From CATQHW01 sp965215345 (GTDB lineage Bacteria > Spirochaetota > Spirochaetia > SZUA-6 > Bin103): a stretch of DNA of 64,000 bases. Within the stretch, counting starts at the first letter, position 1, and each line of letters starts with the position of its first letter. The stretch lies in the NCBI GenBank assembly GCA_965215345.1, contig CBDCDL010000002.1:3286001-3350000 (forward strand), in the 5' to 3' direction. The notes below the pieces were generated by a model. That model searched no databases, was not told where the DNA came from, and saw nothing but the letters and a program-made list of their open reading frames with translations. A program made the translations under genes and the position numbers. Shown in pieces: positions 25,772-35,010 of this stretch.

Positions 25772-27946
25772 GTGGCTGAGACCCTCCTCGAGATCGACGA
25801 CCTGCGCACCTACTTCCGCACCAAGGCGGGGGTGGTCCGCGCCGTGGACGGCGTGTCCCTGTCGATCGACACGGGCACGACCGTCGGCCTGGTGGGGGAG
25901 AGCGGCTGCGGCAAGAGCGTCCTGGCCCAGTCGATCCTGCAGATCCAGACGTGGCCGGGCGAGATCGAGGGCGGGCAGGTCATCCTGCACGGCGACAACG
26001 GCGCCGAGCCGGAGATCCTGACCGATCACCTGCCCAAGGCGGAGCGGCTGCGGCAGATTCGCGGCAACCAGATCGCCTACATCCACCAGGAGCCGATGGC
26101 GGCGTTGAGCCTGCTGCACACGGTCGGCAACCAGCTCCGCGAGGCGGTGCTGGTCCACAACCCGGCGATGTCCAAGGACCAGGCGAACGAGATCGCCGTC
26201 AAGATGCTGGGCGATGTCGGCATCCCGCGCGCCGAGACCCGCCTGGACTCCTACATCTTCAACTTCTCGGGCGGCATGCGGCAGCGGGTGATGATTGCCA
26301 TGGCGCTCATCAACCATCCCCGCCTGCTGATCGCCGACGAGCCCACGACCGCCATCGACGTGACCATCCAGGCGCAGGTGCTGGAGCTGATGCGCGACAT
26401 CCAGCAGCGCTTCGACATGTCGGTGCTGTTCATCACCCACGACCTGGCGGTCATCGCCGAGATCGCCGAAGAGGTGGTGGTCATGTACCTGGGCCGCGTC
26501 GTCGAGCGCACCACCGTCACCCGCCTGTTCGAGAACCCCAGGCATCCCTACACGCAGGCGCTCATCGGCTCGCTGCCGAGCGCCGAGCACGAGCGGGGCG
26601 CCCTGGCCAGCATCCGCGGCACCGTCCCCGATCCGTACTCGCGGCCGACCGGCTGCGCCTTCCGCAACCGCTGCGACCACTTCATCGAAGGGGTGTGCGA
26701 CCGCAACGTGCCGGCCCTGGTGGAGCTGGAGGAAAACCATGACGCCCGCTGCTTCCTGCACTCCGAGGAGATCGAGCTGGGTGCGGAGCCGGACACGGGC
26801 GTGGCCGACGAGCCCGCGGCGTCGAGTGCGGCCACCGGCCGCCACCGGCGCCCCGGCGCACAGCCGCCCGGCACGCCCGAAGGGGAGGACGGGACCGCCG
26901 GCGCGCGAACCGCCGTGCGGCGCGGCACCACGGGCGCCGCGGTCCTTTCCATCGACGACCTGCGCACCTACTTCCCGATCCGCAAGGGGTTCTTCCGCCG
27001 GCACGTGGGGTGGATCAAGGCCGTCGACGGCATCAGCTTCGAGATCGGCGAGCGGGAGACGGTCAGCCTGGTGGGCGAGAGCGGCTGCGGCAAGTCCACC
27101 ACGGCGCGCAGTATCGTGCGCGCGGTCGATCCGACCGGCGGCGAGGTGCGGTTCCACGCGCGCGACGGCGCCGTCCTGGATGTCACGGACGTGGACCGGG
27201 ACCAGTTGAATCTGCTGCGCCAGCAGGTGCGGATGCTGTTCCAGGACCCGTTCCAGTCGCTGAACCCCCGTTTCACGGTGGTCGACATCGTCGGCGAGCC
27301 GCTGCGCAACTTCGGCGTCGCCGACGGCGAGGGGCTTCGCGAACGGGTCGGGGAGTTGCTGGAGGACGTCGGGCTGGACGCCCGGCACATGGGGCGCTAT
27401 CCGCACGCGTTCTCCGGCGGCCAGCGCCAGCGCATCGGCCTGGCCCGCGCGCTGACGATGAGCCCTCGCCTGCTGCTGGCCGACGAGCCCACCTCCGCGC
27501 TCGACGTGTCGGTCAAGGCGCAGATCCTCAACCTCATGCAGAAGCTGCAGGACGAGCACGGGCTGTCCTACCTGTTCATCACCCACGAGCTCGGCATCGT
27601 CCGCCACTTCAGCGACCGCTGCGGCGTGATGTACCTGGGCCGCATCGTGGAGATGGGCACGACGGAGACGATCTTCCGCGATCCGCTGCACCCGTACACC
27701 GAGGCGTTGCTGTCGGCCGCGCCGGTACCCAACCCGCGCGCCAAGATGGAGCGCATCATCCTGGAGGGAGACGTGCCCGACCCGGCGGACGCGCCGCCCG
27801 GATGCCCGTTCCACACCCGCTGTCCGTACGCGGAGGAGCGCTGCAAGAGCGAGGTGCCGGTGCTGCAGCCGATGGAGGAGGGCTCGGACCACACCGTCGC
27901 CTGCCTGCGCGCCGAGGAGCTGGAGCTCCGCGGCGTGCGCTGGTAG
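25772..27946 (+). CDS. Fused dipeptide/oligopeptide-type ABC ATPase (DppD-DppF in one chain)
   Basis: Protein of 724 residues with two complete ATPase modules. The first (about 1-330) has VGESGCGKS, FSGGMRQR and IADEPTT. The second (about 390-724) has VGESGCGKST, FSGGQRQR and LADEPTS. Each ends in the OppD/DppF-type C-terminal cysteine-containing domain (CAFRNRC and CPFHTRC). The halves are joined by an Ala/Pro/Arg-rich linker. The start is GTG at 25772. Permease and binding-protein genes normally adjacent to such ATPases are absent; the following genes encode glycan-processing enzymes, so the cargo may be an oligosaccharide. Confidence 0.93.
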   Translation: MAETLLEIDDLRTYFRTKAGVVRAVDGVSLSIDTGTTVGLVGESGCGKSVLAQSILQIQTWPGEIEGGQVILHGDNGAEPEILTDHLPKAERLRQIRGNQIAYIHQEPMAALSLLHTVGNQLREAVLVHNPAMSKDQANEIAVKMLGDVGIPRAETRLDSYIFNFSGGMRQRVMIAMALINHPRLLIADEPTTAIDVTIQAQVLELMRDIQQRFDMSVLFITHDLAVIAEIAEEVVVMYLGRVVERTTVTRLFENPRHPYTQALIGSLPSAEHERGALASIRGTVPDPYSRPTGCAFRNRCDHFIEGVCDRNVPALVELEENHDARCFLHSEEIELGAEPDTGVADEPAASSAATGRHRRPGAQPPGTPEGEDGTAGARTAVRRGTTGAAVLSIDDLRTYFPIRKGFFRRHVGWIKAVDGISFEIGERETVSLVGESGCGKSTTARSIVRAVDPTGGEVRFHARDGAVLDVTDVDRDQLNLLRQQVRMLFQDPFQSLNPRFTVVDIVGEPLRNFGVADGEGLRERVGELLEDVGLDARHMGRYPHAFSGGQRQRIGLARALTMSPRLLLADEPTSALDVSVKAQILNLMQKLQDEHGLSYLFITHELGIVRHFSDRCGVMYLGRIVEMGTTETIFRDPLHPYTEALLSAAPVPNPRAKMERIILEGDVPDPADAPPGCPFHTRCPYAEERCKSEVPVLQPMEEGSDHTVACLRAEELELRGVRW

Positions 27947-27971
27947 CGACCGTCTTCACGCCAGCCGCCCG

Positions 27972-29126
27972 ATGACCGCCGAACGCGTCGCCGACGGCTC
28001 CACGCCGCTCGACCCGGACTTCGGCGTCAGTCTGACGCCCGCCGAGTTCGAGGAACGCTTTCTCACGCTGCACAGGCAGCTCTTCGCGTCCGACACGCAG
28101 GGGTTCGACGAGGTCACCGTGCATGCGTACGCGCCGCCGGCCGGCAGCTACCAGGTCGATCACTGCTTCTTCCACGACGGCCGCAATCTGCACCTGTACT
28201 ACGTGACGGGCGACATGCGGAATACGGAGGCGTGGATCGCCGCCTATCGCGCGGGCGACTACGAGCAGGCGAACCAGGTGTGCCTGGAGCCTGGGTGCGG
28301 CCACGCCGTGGGTCCCGACCTGTTCAACCTGCAGTACCGCGACACGCTGCTGTTCGAGCCGGAGGGCCGCTTCGACTTGGCCAGCCGCTCCAACGCGCAG
28401 GTGTTCGACCATGACTCCGACGGCCCGCGCCGCTACGGACTCCTCTACGGCGTGCGCGGCGGGGGGGCGGACGGCTCGCCGTTCGTGGGCTTCAACCTCA
28501 CCTGGTCACCGGACCTGGAGACGTGGACGGCCGCCGAGGGCAACCCCGTCTGGGGGCCGCCGGCGTGGTGCAAGAAGGGCTCGACCTGCAAGGACGCCCA
28601 CGTCATGCGCTTCGGCGACCGCTACCTCCTGTACTACATCGCCATGGACCGGCACGGGTACGCCTGCATCGCGCTGGCCAGCACCCGCGACTGGCGGACG
28701 ATCGACGATCACGGCGTGGTGCTGGCCCTGCCTCCGTCGCTGCGCGGCACCATGGGGATCGAGTCGCCGTTCGTGCTGCATCGGGACGGCCTGTGGCACC
28801 TGTTCCATACCTACGGCGAGGGGCTGCATCACGCGGTCAGCCCGTCGCCGACCGGGTTCGTCGCCGCGCGCGGCAACACCTGGGACGTGGGCACCGGCGC
28901 CTACCTGATGGGGCCGTACCACGCGACCGAGATCGTCGAGCACGCCGGCCGCACCTACCTGACCACCGACCGCAAGGAGCACACCCGCAAGCTCAACCGC
29001 GTGGCCGGCGTGCTGCGCTACCGCGGCTCCTACGAGGACGAGAAGACCCTGGAGGAGGGGATCTACGTCGCCGAGATCGAGTGGCACGGCGACCGTCCCG
29101 TGCTGCGCAGGCCCGAGCGGCCGTAG
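27972..29126 (+). CDS. Five-bladed beta-propeller glycosidase-like protein (GH43/GH32-like)
   Basis: Protein of 384 residues without signal peptide. Regularly spaced segments such as NLHLYYVTGDM, LTWSPDLETWT, RYLLYYIAMDR and LWHLFHTYGEG are typical of five-bladed propellers of the GH43/GH32/GH68 clan. A precise family cannot be named and the catalytic acids are not certain. It starts 25 bases after the ABC ATPase gene and ends 11 bases before the first deacetylase gene, in one apparent operon. A role in trimming imported glycans is inferred. Confidence 0.75.
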   Translation: MTAERVADGSTPLDPDFGVSLTPAEFEERFLTLHRQLFASDTQGFDEVTVHAYAPPAGSYQVDHCFFHDGRNLHLYYVTGDMRNTEAWIAAYRAGDYEQANQVCLEPGCGHAVGPDLFNLQYRDTLLFEPEGRFDLASRSNAQVFDHDSDGPRRYGLLYGVRGGGADGSPFVGFNLTWSPDLETWTAAEGNPVWGPPAWCKKGSTCKDAHVMRFGDRYLLYYIAMDRHGYACIALASTRDWRTIDDHGVVLALPPSLRGTMGIESPFVLHRDGLWHLFHTYGEGLHHAVSPSPTGFVAARGNTWDVGTGAYLMGPYHATEIVEHAGRTYLTTDRKEHTRKLNRVAGVLRYRGSYEDEKTLEEGIYVAEIEWHGDRPVLRRPERP

Positions 29127-29137
29127 CGTTCGTCCGT

Positions 29138-30055
29138 ATGGAGCTGGTGCTCAGCTACACCGCCGGCACGGCCGCGGCGGCCGGCAAGCTGGCCACCATC
29201 CTGAACGTGCACCGCGCCCGGCGTGCGCCGGCCACCGTCTTCGTGGCCGGCCGGGTCGCGGAGATCCAGCGCGAGGAGTTGCTGCCGGCGATCGACGCGG
29301 CCGGCGACCTCGTGGACGTGAACAGCGCCACCTACCGGCATGCGCGCGTATTGCGCAAGGTGCCGTGGTCGGCGCCGCAGCCGTCCGACCGGCTGATCGC
29401 GGAAGAGATCACGCGCGGCGCGCGGGCGGTGCGGGAAGCGTTCGGCCGGCCGTGCTGCGGGGTGCGTCCCGCCGAAGGGGCGGGCGCCGGCTTCAGGGGC
29501 TGGGCCGCGAACCTGTCGGCGATGCGGGATGCCGGGCTTCGCTGGTCCTCCGCCTACCTGCGCTCGACCTACGGCGACACCGCGCCCGGAGACCTGTGCG
29601 GCCCGTTCCGCTACGACGCCGACGGCTACGCAGACCTGCTGGAGCTGCCCGCGCACGGCTGGCCGGACGCGGCCCTCAAGGCGCGCGGCGGCGACGATGC
29701 CCACGCGCAGCAACGCATCGTGCGCTGGCCGAGCCCCTTCGCCTACCCGGCCGGATTGGTGGAGACGCCGGAGGAGGAGCTCGCCGTGCACGGCGCCACG
29801 ATCGCCGCCGCCCGTGACGCCGGGTTGCCGTACTGCTGCCTGGCCTTCGACGCCGATTCCACGGTCCGGCCCCAGGATCCGAGTGCACGCATCGTCGACC
29901 TGCTGCTCGACCACGCCGCCGAGGAGGGGCTGGCGCTCACCACCCTCGACGAGCTGGCGGGGCGGTTCGCGGGCGGCGACCCGGCGCCGCTCGCCGCGCC
30001 CGAGGTGCCGCCGAGCCGTGCGGCCGACTTCGACCCGGGCACCCTGTTCGCGTAA
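29138..30055 (+). CDS. Polysaccharide-deacetylase-fold protein lacking metal ligands
   Basis: Protein of 305 residues, clearly paralogous to the deacetylase at 30868-31779 (shared RSTYGD/KSAFED region, GPFRYDADGYADLLELP and WPSPFAYP). The first metal aspartate of the NodB fold is replaced by Thr8 (SYTAG against TYDTE), and the first histidine of the H-x3-H motif by Ala64 (NSATYRH against NSHTWSH). It is therefore probably not a working metal-dependent deacetylase. The frame extends back to 28523 only as a shadow. The ATG at 29138 aligns with the start of its paralogue. Confidence 0.85.
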   Translation: MELVLSYTAGTAAAAGKLATILNVHRARRAPATVFVAGRVAEIQREELLPAIDAAGDLVDVNSATYRHARVLRKVPWSAPQPSDRLIAEEITRGARAVREAFGRPCCGVRPAEGAGAGFRGWAANLSAMRDAGLRWSSAYLRSTYGDTAPGDLCGPFRYDADGYADLLELPAHGWPDAALKARGGDDAHAQQRIVRWPSPFAYPAGLVETPEEELAVHGATIAAARDAGLPYCCLAFDADSTVRPQDPSARIVDLLLDHAAEEGLALTTLDELAGRFAGGDPAPLAAPEVPPSRAADFDPGTLFA

Positions 30056-30147
30056 CCGGCGCGATGAGCCCGGGCGCGCCGTGTGGCGCAGCAAAAGCGC
30101 CGCGGACGGCCGAGCGATGATAGGGTAGAGCCGCGGAGGTTGACCAG

Positions 30148-30813
30148 ATGACCAACTCGATGCTCGCTCCGGTCAGGATCGACTACCCCAGCTCGGACGG
30201 CAAGCCGATGGCCGAAAGCGACTTCCAATTCACCCCTCTGGCCTACGCGCGCGACAGCCTGAGGCTCCATTTCCGAGATCGCACCGATGTGTACGTGGCC
30301 GGCAACCTGCTCATCTATTACGAGGAGGGCAATCCCAAGGCGAGGGTGGCTCCGGACGTGTTCGTGGTGCTGGGCGTGCCCAACCGTGACCGCTCCTCCT
30401 ACTTCCTGTGGGAAGACCGGAAGGCGCCCGACTTCGTGCTGGAGATCACGTCGCGCAGCACGCGCGGTGAGGACCAGGGACGCAAGCGCAAACTGTATTG
30501 CCGACTGGGGGTAACGGAGTACTGGCAGTACGATCCCACGGGCGACTATCTGGAACCGCCGCTGCAGGGGTTGCGGTTGACCGGCGGGTCGTACCGGCCG
30601 ATGCCGCATGCCGAGTCGGCGGATGGGTCGACAGTGATGACCAGCCGGGTGCTCGGCCTGGAGCTGCGTATGACCGACGGCGAGTTGCGGTTTCACGATC
30701 CGGTGACCACCCGGAACCTGCTCACGCTGGAGGAAGCCGAGGACGCCCGCCGGGCGGCGGAGTCGCGCGTGGCCGAGCTGGAGGCACTGCTGCGTCAGGA
30801 GCGGCAGCGGTAA
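30148..30813 (+). CDS. Uma2-family nuclease-like protein, copy D
   Basis: Protein of 221 residues with APDVFVV, PDFVLEITSRST and TEYWQYDPTGDYLEPPL. It is related to copies A-C but clearly diverged. The coiled-coil tail is the shortest in the window and retains ARVAELEALL-like wording (SRVAELEALLRQ). The leader GCGGAGGTTGACC before the ATG and the segment GGTAGAGCCGCG further up are shared with copy E. It sits between the two deacetylase genes. Confidence 0.9.
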   Translation: MTNSMLAPVRIDYPSSDGKPMAESDFQFTPLAYARDSLRLHFRDRTDVYVAGNLLIYYEEGNPKARVAPDVFVVLGVPNRDRSSYFLWEDRKAPDFVLEITSRSTRGEDQGRKRKLYCRLGVTEYWQYDPTGDYLEPPLQGLRLTGGSYRPMPHAESADGSTVMTSRVLGLELRMTDGELRFHDPVTTRNLLTLEEAEDARRAAESRVAELEALLRQERQR

Positions 30814-30867
30814 CGCCCAAGTGACCGCGGCCGCGACGCAGCACGTGACCAGGTATCGGGGCGCCTG

Positions 30868-31779
30868 ATGCGCCTCGTCTTCACCTACGACACCGAGGAG
30901 CCGGGCCTGTGCATCCCGGCGCTGCGGGTGATCACGCGCGTGCACGGGCGGTTCGACGCGCCGATGACCCTGTTCGTGGTGGGCGAGCTGGCCGCCGGCC
31001 AGGAGGGGCCGGCGCTCAGGCGCCTGCTCGACGAGACGCCCGACCTGCACGACGTCAACAGCCACACCTGGAGCCACTCGCGGCTGATCTGCAAGAACCC
31101 GTGGTCGTTGCCGGCGCCGACGCCGGAGTTCATCCACGCGGAGACCGCGCGCGGGGTGGCGGCGATCCGCGACCGGCTGGACCGCCCGTGCCGCGGCTTT
31201 CGCCCCCGCTCCGGGGCCGGCTGCGGCTTTCGCGGCTGCCCGGAAAACCTCTTCGCGCTGCGCGCCGCCGGCTGCGAATGGAGCTCGGCTTACCTCAAGT
31301 CGGCCTTCGAGGACTCGCTGCCCGGCGACCTGCACGGGCCGTTCAGCTACGCCGACGACGGCTACGACGACCTGCTGGAGCTCCCCGGGCACGGCTGGCA
31401 GGACGCGCTGGTCAAGGACTACGGCCGCGGTCTGCAATACGCCGTACGCTGGCCGTCGCCGTTCGCCTATCCGCTGCGCCTGGTGGAGACCCCGCAGGAG
31501 GAGTTCGCCGTGCACCGGCGCACCCTGGACGCCGCCGAAGAGGCCGGCCTGCCGTTCTGCTGCTTCGTGTTCCACCCGTGGACGATGATCCGGCGGCAGG
31601 ACCCCGACGGCGACTGCATCGACCTGCTGCTGAGGCTGGCGCGCGAGCGGGGGCACGAGGTCACCACCCTGGACGCCGAGGCGCGGCGCTGCCGGGAGCG
31701 GCCCGAACTGCTGTCGCCGGCGCCGCCGATTCCGCCGCAGCGCACCCGCGGCTACGATGTCGCCCGACACTTCGCCTGA
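30868..31779 (+). CDS. Polysaccharide deacetylase (NodB-fold, CE4-like)
   Basis: Protein of 303 residues with the NodB catalytic features: Asp8 in TYDTEE, His66 and His70 in NSHTWSH, and the arginine motif RGFRPRSG. It is expected to remove N- or O-acetyl groups from a glycan using a divalent metal. No signal peptide is seen, so it would act on intracellular sugars. It is followed 17 bases later by a sulfatase gene, consistent with stepwise removal of substituents from an imported glycan. Confidence 0.9.
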   Translation: MRLVFTYDTEEPGLCIPALRVITRVHGRFDAPMTLFVVGELAAGQEGPALRRLLDETPDLHDVNSHTWSHSRLICKNPWSLPAPTPEFIHAETARGVAAIRDRLDRPCRGFRPRSGAGCGFRGCPENLFALRAAGCEWSSAYLKSAFEDSLPGDLHGPFSYADDGYDDLLELPGHGWQDALVKDYGRGLQYAVRWPSPFAYPLRLVETPQEEFAVHRRTLDAAEEAGLPFCCFVFHPWTMIRRQDPDGDCIDLLLRLARERGHEVTTLDAEARRCRERPELLSPAPPIPPQRTRGYDVARHFA

Positions 31780-31796
31780 GCACCGAGGTCCCGACC

Positions 31797-33185
31797 ATGA
31801 GCGCACGTCCCAACGTCATCGTCTTCTTCACCGATCAGCAGCGCTGGGACACCACCGGCATCCACGGCAACCCTGCCGGACTGACGCCCAACTTCGACCG
31901 GTTCGCCGCCCGCGGCACCCACCTCTCCCACACCTTCACCTGCCAGCCGGTGTGCGGGCCGGCGCGCTCCTGCCTGCAGACCGGCCTCTACGCCACCGAG
32001 ACCGGAGTGTTCCGCAACGCGATCACCCTCGACCCGGCGCTGCCCACGCTGCCCGATCACTTCCACGGCGCCGGCTACACGACCGCCTGCATCGGCAAGT
32101 GGCACCTGGGCCCGCGCGAGCGGATCGGGCCCGTGGCGCCGGAGCACCGCGCCCGCTACGACTACTGGCTGGCCTCCAACGTCCTGGAGTACACCTCGGA
32201 CGCGTACCGGACGACCCTCTACGACGGCGACGAGCAGCCGGTGGAGCTGCCCGGCTACCGGGTGGACGCCCTGGCCGACGCCGCCATCCGCTACCTGGAC
32301 GGCCGCGACGGCGGGGAGCGCGACCGGCCGTTCTTCCTGTTCCTGTCCTTCATCGAGCCGCACCACCAGAATCACCGCGACGACTACCCCGCTCCCGACG
32401 GCTACGAGGAGCGCTACACCGGCGCGTGGGTGCCGCCCGACCTGGCAGCGCTCGGCGGCTCGGCGCAGCAGCACCTGCCCGGCTACTACGGCATGGTCAA
32501 GCGGCTGGACGAGGCCTTCGGCCGCCTGCTGGACGCGCTCTGCAGCCTGGGCATGGCCGACGATACCGTGGTGTTGTATACCTCCGACCACGGCAACCAC
32601 TTCAAGACGCGGAACAGCGAGTACAAGCGCGCCTGCCACGAGTCGGCGATCCGCGTTCCGGCTGCGCTGGGAGGCCCCGGCTTCGACGGCGGCGGCCGTG
32701 TCCAGGAGCTCACGAGCCTGATCGACCTGCCGCCGACGCTGCTGGATGCCGCCGGCATCGACGTGCCGGAGTCGATGCAGGGCCGCTCGGTGCTGCCCCT
32801 GGCAGGCGCCGGCCCGGTCGAGCCCGCGTGGCCGGACCAGGTGTTCGTGCAGATCTCGGAGTCCCAGGTCGGCCGCGCGCTGCGCACGAAGCGCTGGAAG
32901 TACTCGGTCAGCGCGCCGGGGCTGGACGCCGGGGCAGTGCCGGCGGCGGACCGTTACGTCGAGGAGTTCCTCTACGACCTGCGCGCCGACCGCTACGAGC
33001 TGTGCAACTTGGCGGGCAACCCCAGGCATGCCGAGGTGGCGGCCCTGCTCAGGCAGCGCCTGCTCGGCTGCATCCGGGAGGTCGAGGGCGCGAAGCCGGT
33101 CATCGAGCCGGCCGCCGAGCACCGGCGGTCGGGGCAGATCGACCCGGAGCCCGCCGACCTGGAGGAGCTCCGCCAGCCGGGCTGA
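31797..33185 (+). CDS. Type I sulfatase
   Basis: Protein of 462 residues of the alkaline-phosphatase-like sulfatase family. The formylglycine signature C-x-P-x-R is Cys53-Gly-Pro-Ala-Arg57, metal ligands include the TDQQ near residues 12-15, and SDHGNH lies later in the chain. The cysteine requires conversion to formylglycine by a sulfatase-modifying enzyme not encoded in the window. There is no signal peptide, so it probably desulfates imported carbohydrate. Together with the deacetylases it points to a sulfated, acetylated polysaccharide such as those of marine algae or animal glycans; that is inference. Confidence 0.93.
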   Translation: MSARPNVIVFFTDQQRWDTTGIHGNPAGLTPNFDRFAARGTHLSHTFTCQPVCGPARSCLQTGLYATETGVFRNAITLDPALPTLPDHFHGAGYTTACIGKWHLGPRERIGPVAPEHRARYDYWLASNVLEYTSDAYRTTLYDGDEQPVELPGYRVDALADAAIRYLDGRDGGERDRPFFLFLSFIEPHHQNHRDDYPAPDGYEERYTGAWVPPDLAALGGSAQQHLPGYYGMVKRLDEAFGRLLDALCSLGMADDTVVLYTSDHGNHFKTRNSEYKRACHESAIRVPAALGGPGFDGGGRVQELTSLIDLPPTLLDAAGIDVPESMQGRSVLPLAGAGPVEPAWPDQVFVQISESQVGRALRTKRWKYSVSAPGLDAGAVPAADRYVEEFLYDLRADRYELCNLAGNPRHAEVAALLRQRLLGCIREVEGAKPVIEPAAEHRRSGQIDPEPADLEELRQPG

Positions 33186-33261
33186 GCTATGGATCCGCCC
33201 CTCGCGCAAGCGCGGCGGCCGGATCGGCAATGCTACGGTAGAGCCGCGCGGAGGTTGACCC

Positions 33262-34053
33262 ATGACCAGCCCGATGATCGCCCCGGTCACGATCGACTAC
33301 CCCAGCTCGGACGGCAAGCCGATGGCGGAATCCGATCATCAGCGCATCCCCCTGACCTACGCGGTCGATGCCCTGCGGCTGTACTTTCGCGATCGCGACG
33401 ACGTGTACGTGTCCGGCAACCTGCTGATCTACTACGAACGGGGCGATATCCGGGCGAGGGTGGCGCCGGACGTGTTCGTGGTGCTGGGGGTGCCCGACCA
33501 TGACCGATCCTGCTACTTCCTGTGGGAAGAACGGAAGGTGCCGGACTTCGTGATGGAGATCACGTCGCGCAGTACGCATGGCGAGGACCAGGGGCGCAAG
33601 CGGTCGCTGTACGGCCGGTTGGGGGTAACGGAATACTGGCAGTACGACCCGACGGGGGATTATCTGGAGCCGCCGTTGCAGGGATTGCGACTGGTCGACG
33701 GCGAGTACGAGTCACTGCCGCGGGCAGAGTTGGCGGATGGGACGCTGGCGATGACGAGCCGTGTGCTGGGTCTGGATCTGCGCATCGCCGGGGGAGAGCT
33801 GCGCTTTCACGACGCGGACACGGGACAGAATGTGCTCACGTCGGAGGAAAACCACGATGCGCGATACCGGGCTGAGCAGGAACGTGATCAGGCCAGGCAG
33901 GAGCGGGAGCGGGCTGAACGGGCGTGGCATCGGGAACACCGGGCACGCCGGCAAGCCGAGCGGGCGCGGCAACGGGAAGAACAAGCGCGTCGGGCCGCCG
34001 AAGCGCGGGTGGCCGAGCTCGAAGCCTCGCTGCGTCGGAAGGGCCGACCGTGA
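33262..34053 (+). CDS. Uma2-family nuclease-like protein, copy E
   Basis: Protein of 263 residues with the longest coiled-coil tail of the six Uma2 proteins: about 75 charged residues from SEENHDARYRAEQERDQARQ to ARVAELEASLRRK. The globular part has APDVFVV, PDFVMEITSRST and TEYWQYDPTGDYLEPPL. The leader GCGGAGGTTGACCC and the upstream TACGGTAGAGCCGCG match copy D. It follows the sulfatase gene by 76 bases and may be co-transcribed. Confidence 0.9.
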   Translation: MTSPMIAPVTIDYPSSDGKPMAESDHQRIPLTYAVDALRLYFRDRDDVYVSGNLLIYYERGDIRARVAPDVFVVLGVPDHDRSCYFLWEERKVPDFVMEITSRSTHGEDQGRKRSLYGRLGVTEYWQYDPTGDYLEPPLQGLRLVDGEYESLPRAELADGTLAMTSRVLGLDLRIAGGELRFHDADTGQNVLTSEENHDARYRAEQERDQARQERERAERAWHREHRARRQAERARQREEQARRAAEARVAELEASLRRKGRP

Positions 34054-34158
34054 TGGGGTCTCGAACAGCACCTGGTGCGTCGAGCGATCCGCGGACGGGC
34101 TCGGCGACCGGCCGTTGGTGCTGCCGGTGCGTACCGTTGATCACGGGCGATCCTCGGA

Positions 34159-34989
34159 CTACACGCCGGCCGGCACGCCGAACGGGCGCCCCGCGATCGC
34201 CGCCGGCATCGGCCAGACCGGCCCCTCGCGCACCGCGAACGTGTCGCCCAGCCCGCACAGCCACATGAACTGGCGGGCGGCGTCGCGCGAGCTGCGGTAC
34301 TGCTCGCCGAAACGGGGCTCCTCCAGCCAGTAGTTCGCGGTGGCGAAGTCGAAGTCCGGCTCGCGGATCCAGTCGCGTGTGGGCGGCGCGGTGCGGTGAC
34401 AGGTGGCGGTGAGCATGTGGCGCAGGCCGGTGGCGGTCGCCTTGGCGCGTCGGTGCCACATGGCATAGGCGGTGAAGTAGATGGTGCCGGCCGGAGCGGT
34501 CGACTTCCAGATGCCGCGAATCGAGTCGTAGTGGGCCATGAACCGCACCTGGTTGGTGACGTGGTGGGAGCCGGTGACGAACTCGGTCGGCCCCATCTCC
34601 TCCGGGCAGGCGGTGGGGTAGTAGAACCACTTCAGCGTGTTCAGTTGCCCGTCGAACATGGAGCCGCCGTCGATGTGCCACTGGTTGGCGGCCACCGGGC
34701 TCGCCTCCCGGAACCAGGTGGCCCAGTTCGGCAGCGCGAAGTTCGCGCCCAGCAGCGACCGCGCCGCGCCCGCCGCCGCCGGGTTGCACAGCACCGACTC
34801 CACGAACCAGTCCTGCTCGGTGAAGGCGTGCATCTGGCGCCCGCCCCGGTCCCACTGCTCGTCCATGGCGGCGACCACGCGTTCGTTGATCTCCGGCGGC
34901 ACGGCGGCTTCGATCATGTGGTAGCCGTTCTTGCAGAATTGGAGGACCTGCGTGTCGTTCAGCGTCGGCTCGCAATCATGGGTCTGCAT
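34159..34989 (-). CDS. Phytanoyl-CoA dioxygenase (PhyH)-family Fe(II)/2-oxoglutarate oxygenase
   Basis: Protein of 276 residues with the H-x-D iron motif at His105 and Asp107 (QWHIDGG) and a distal His-Arg (MWHRRAK) that completes the facial triad. Such enzymes hydroxylate small molecules using 2-oxoglutarate. The frame extends to 36486 only as a shadow of the gene on the other strand. The ATG at 34989 is 21 bases from the divergent ATG at 35011. Substrate unknown; the sugar-enzyme context suggests a sugar-derived or methylated compound. Confidence 0.88.
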   Translation of the reverse strand: MQTHDCEPTLNDTQVLQFCKNGYHMIEAAVPPEINERVVAAMDEQWDRGGRQMHAFTEQDWFVESVLCNPAAAGAARSLLGANFALPNWATWFREASPVAANQWHIDGGSMFDGQLNTLKWFYYPTACPEEMGPTEFVTGSHHVTNQVRFMAHYDSIRGIWKSTAPAGTIYFTAYAMWHRRAKATATGLRHMLTATCHRTAPPTRDWIREPDFDFATANYWLEEPRFGEQYRSSRDAARQFMWLCGLGDTFAVREGPVWPMPAAIAGRPFGVPAGV

Positions 34990-35010
34990 GGGGACGAGTA
35001 TACTCGCCGA
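34990..35010. promoter_or_regulatory. Very short divergent promoter region with symmetrical -10 element
   Basis: Only 21 bases separate two divergent start codons. The perfect palindrome CGAGTATACTCG lies at 34995-35006. Its centre reads TATACT on both strands, one base from the -10 consensus. Counting from the hexamers, transcription would start at 35011 on the plus strand, the first base of the ATG, and at about 34990 on the minus strand, next to the ATG at 34989. Both transcripts would be essentially leaderless. The palindrome could also be an operator. Confidence 0.55.

Noticed and set aside
25313..27892. An 859-codon open frame on the minus strand opposite the fused ABC ATPase
   Set aside because: Low-complexity Val/His/Asp/Arg translation typical of antisense frames; the plus strand encodes two complete ATPase domains.
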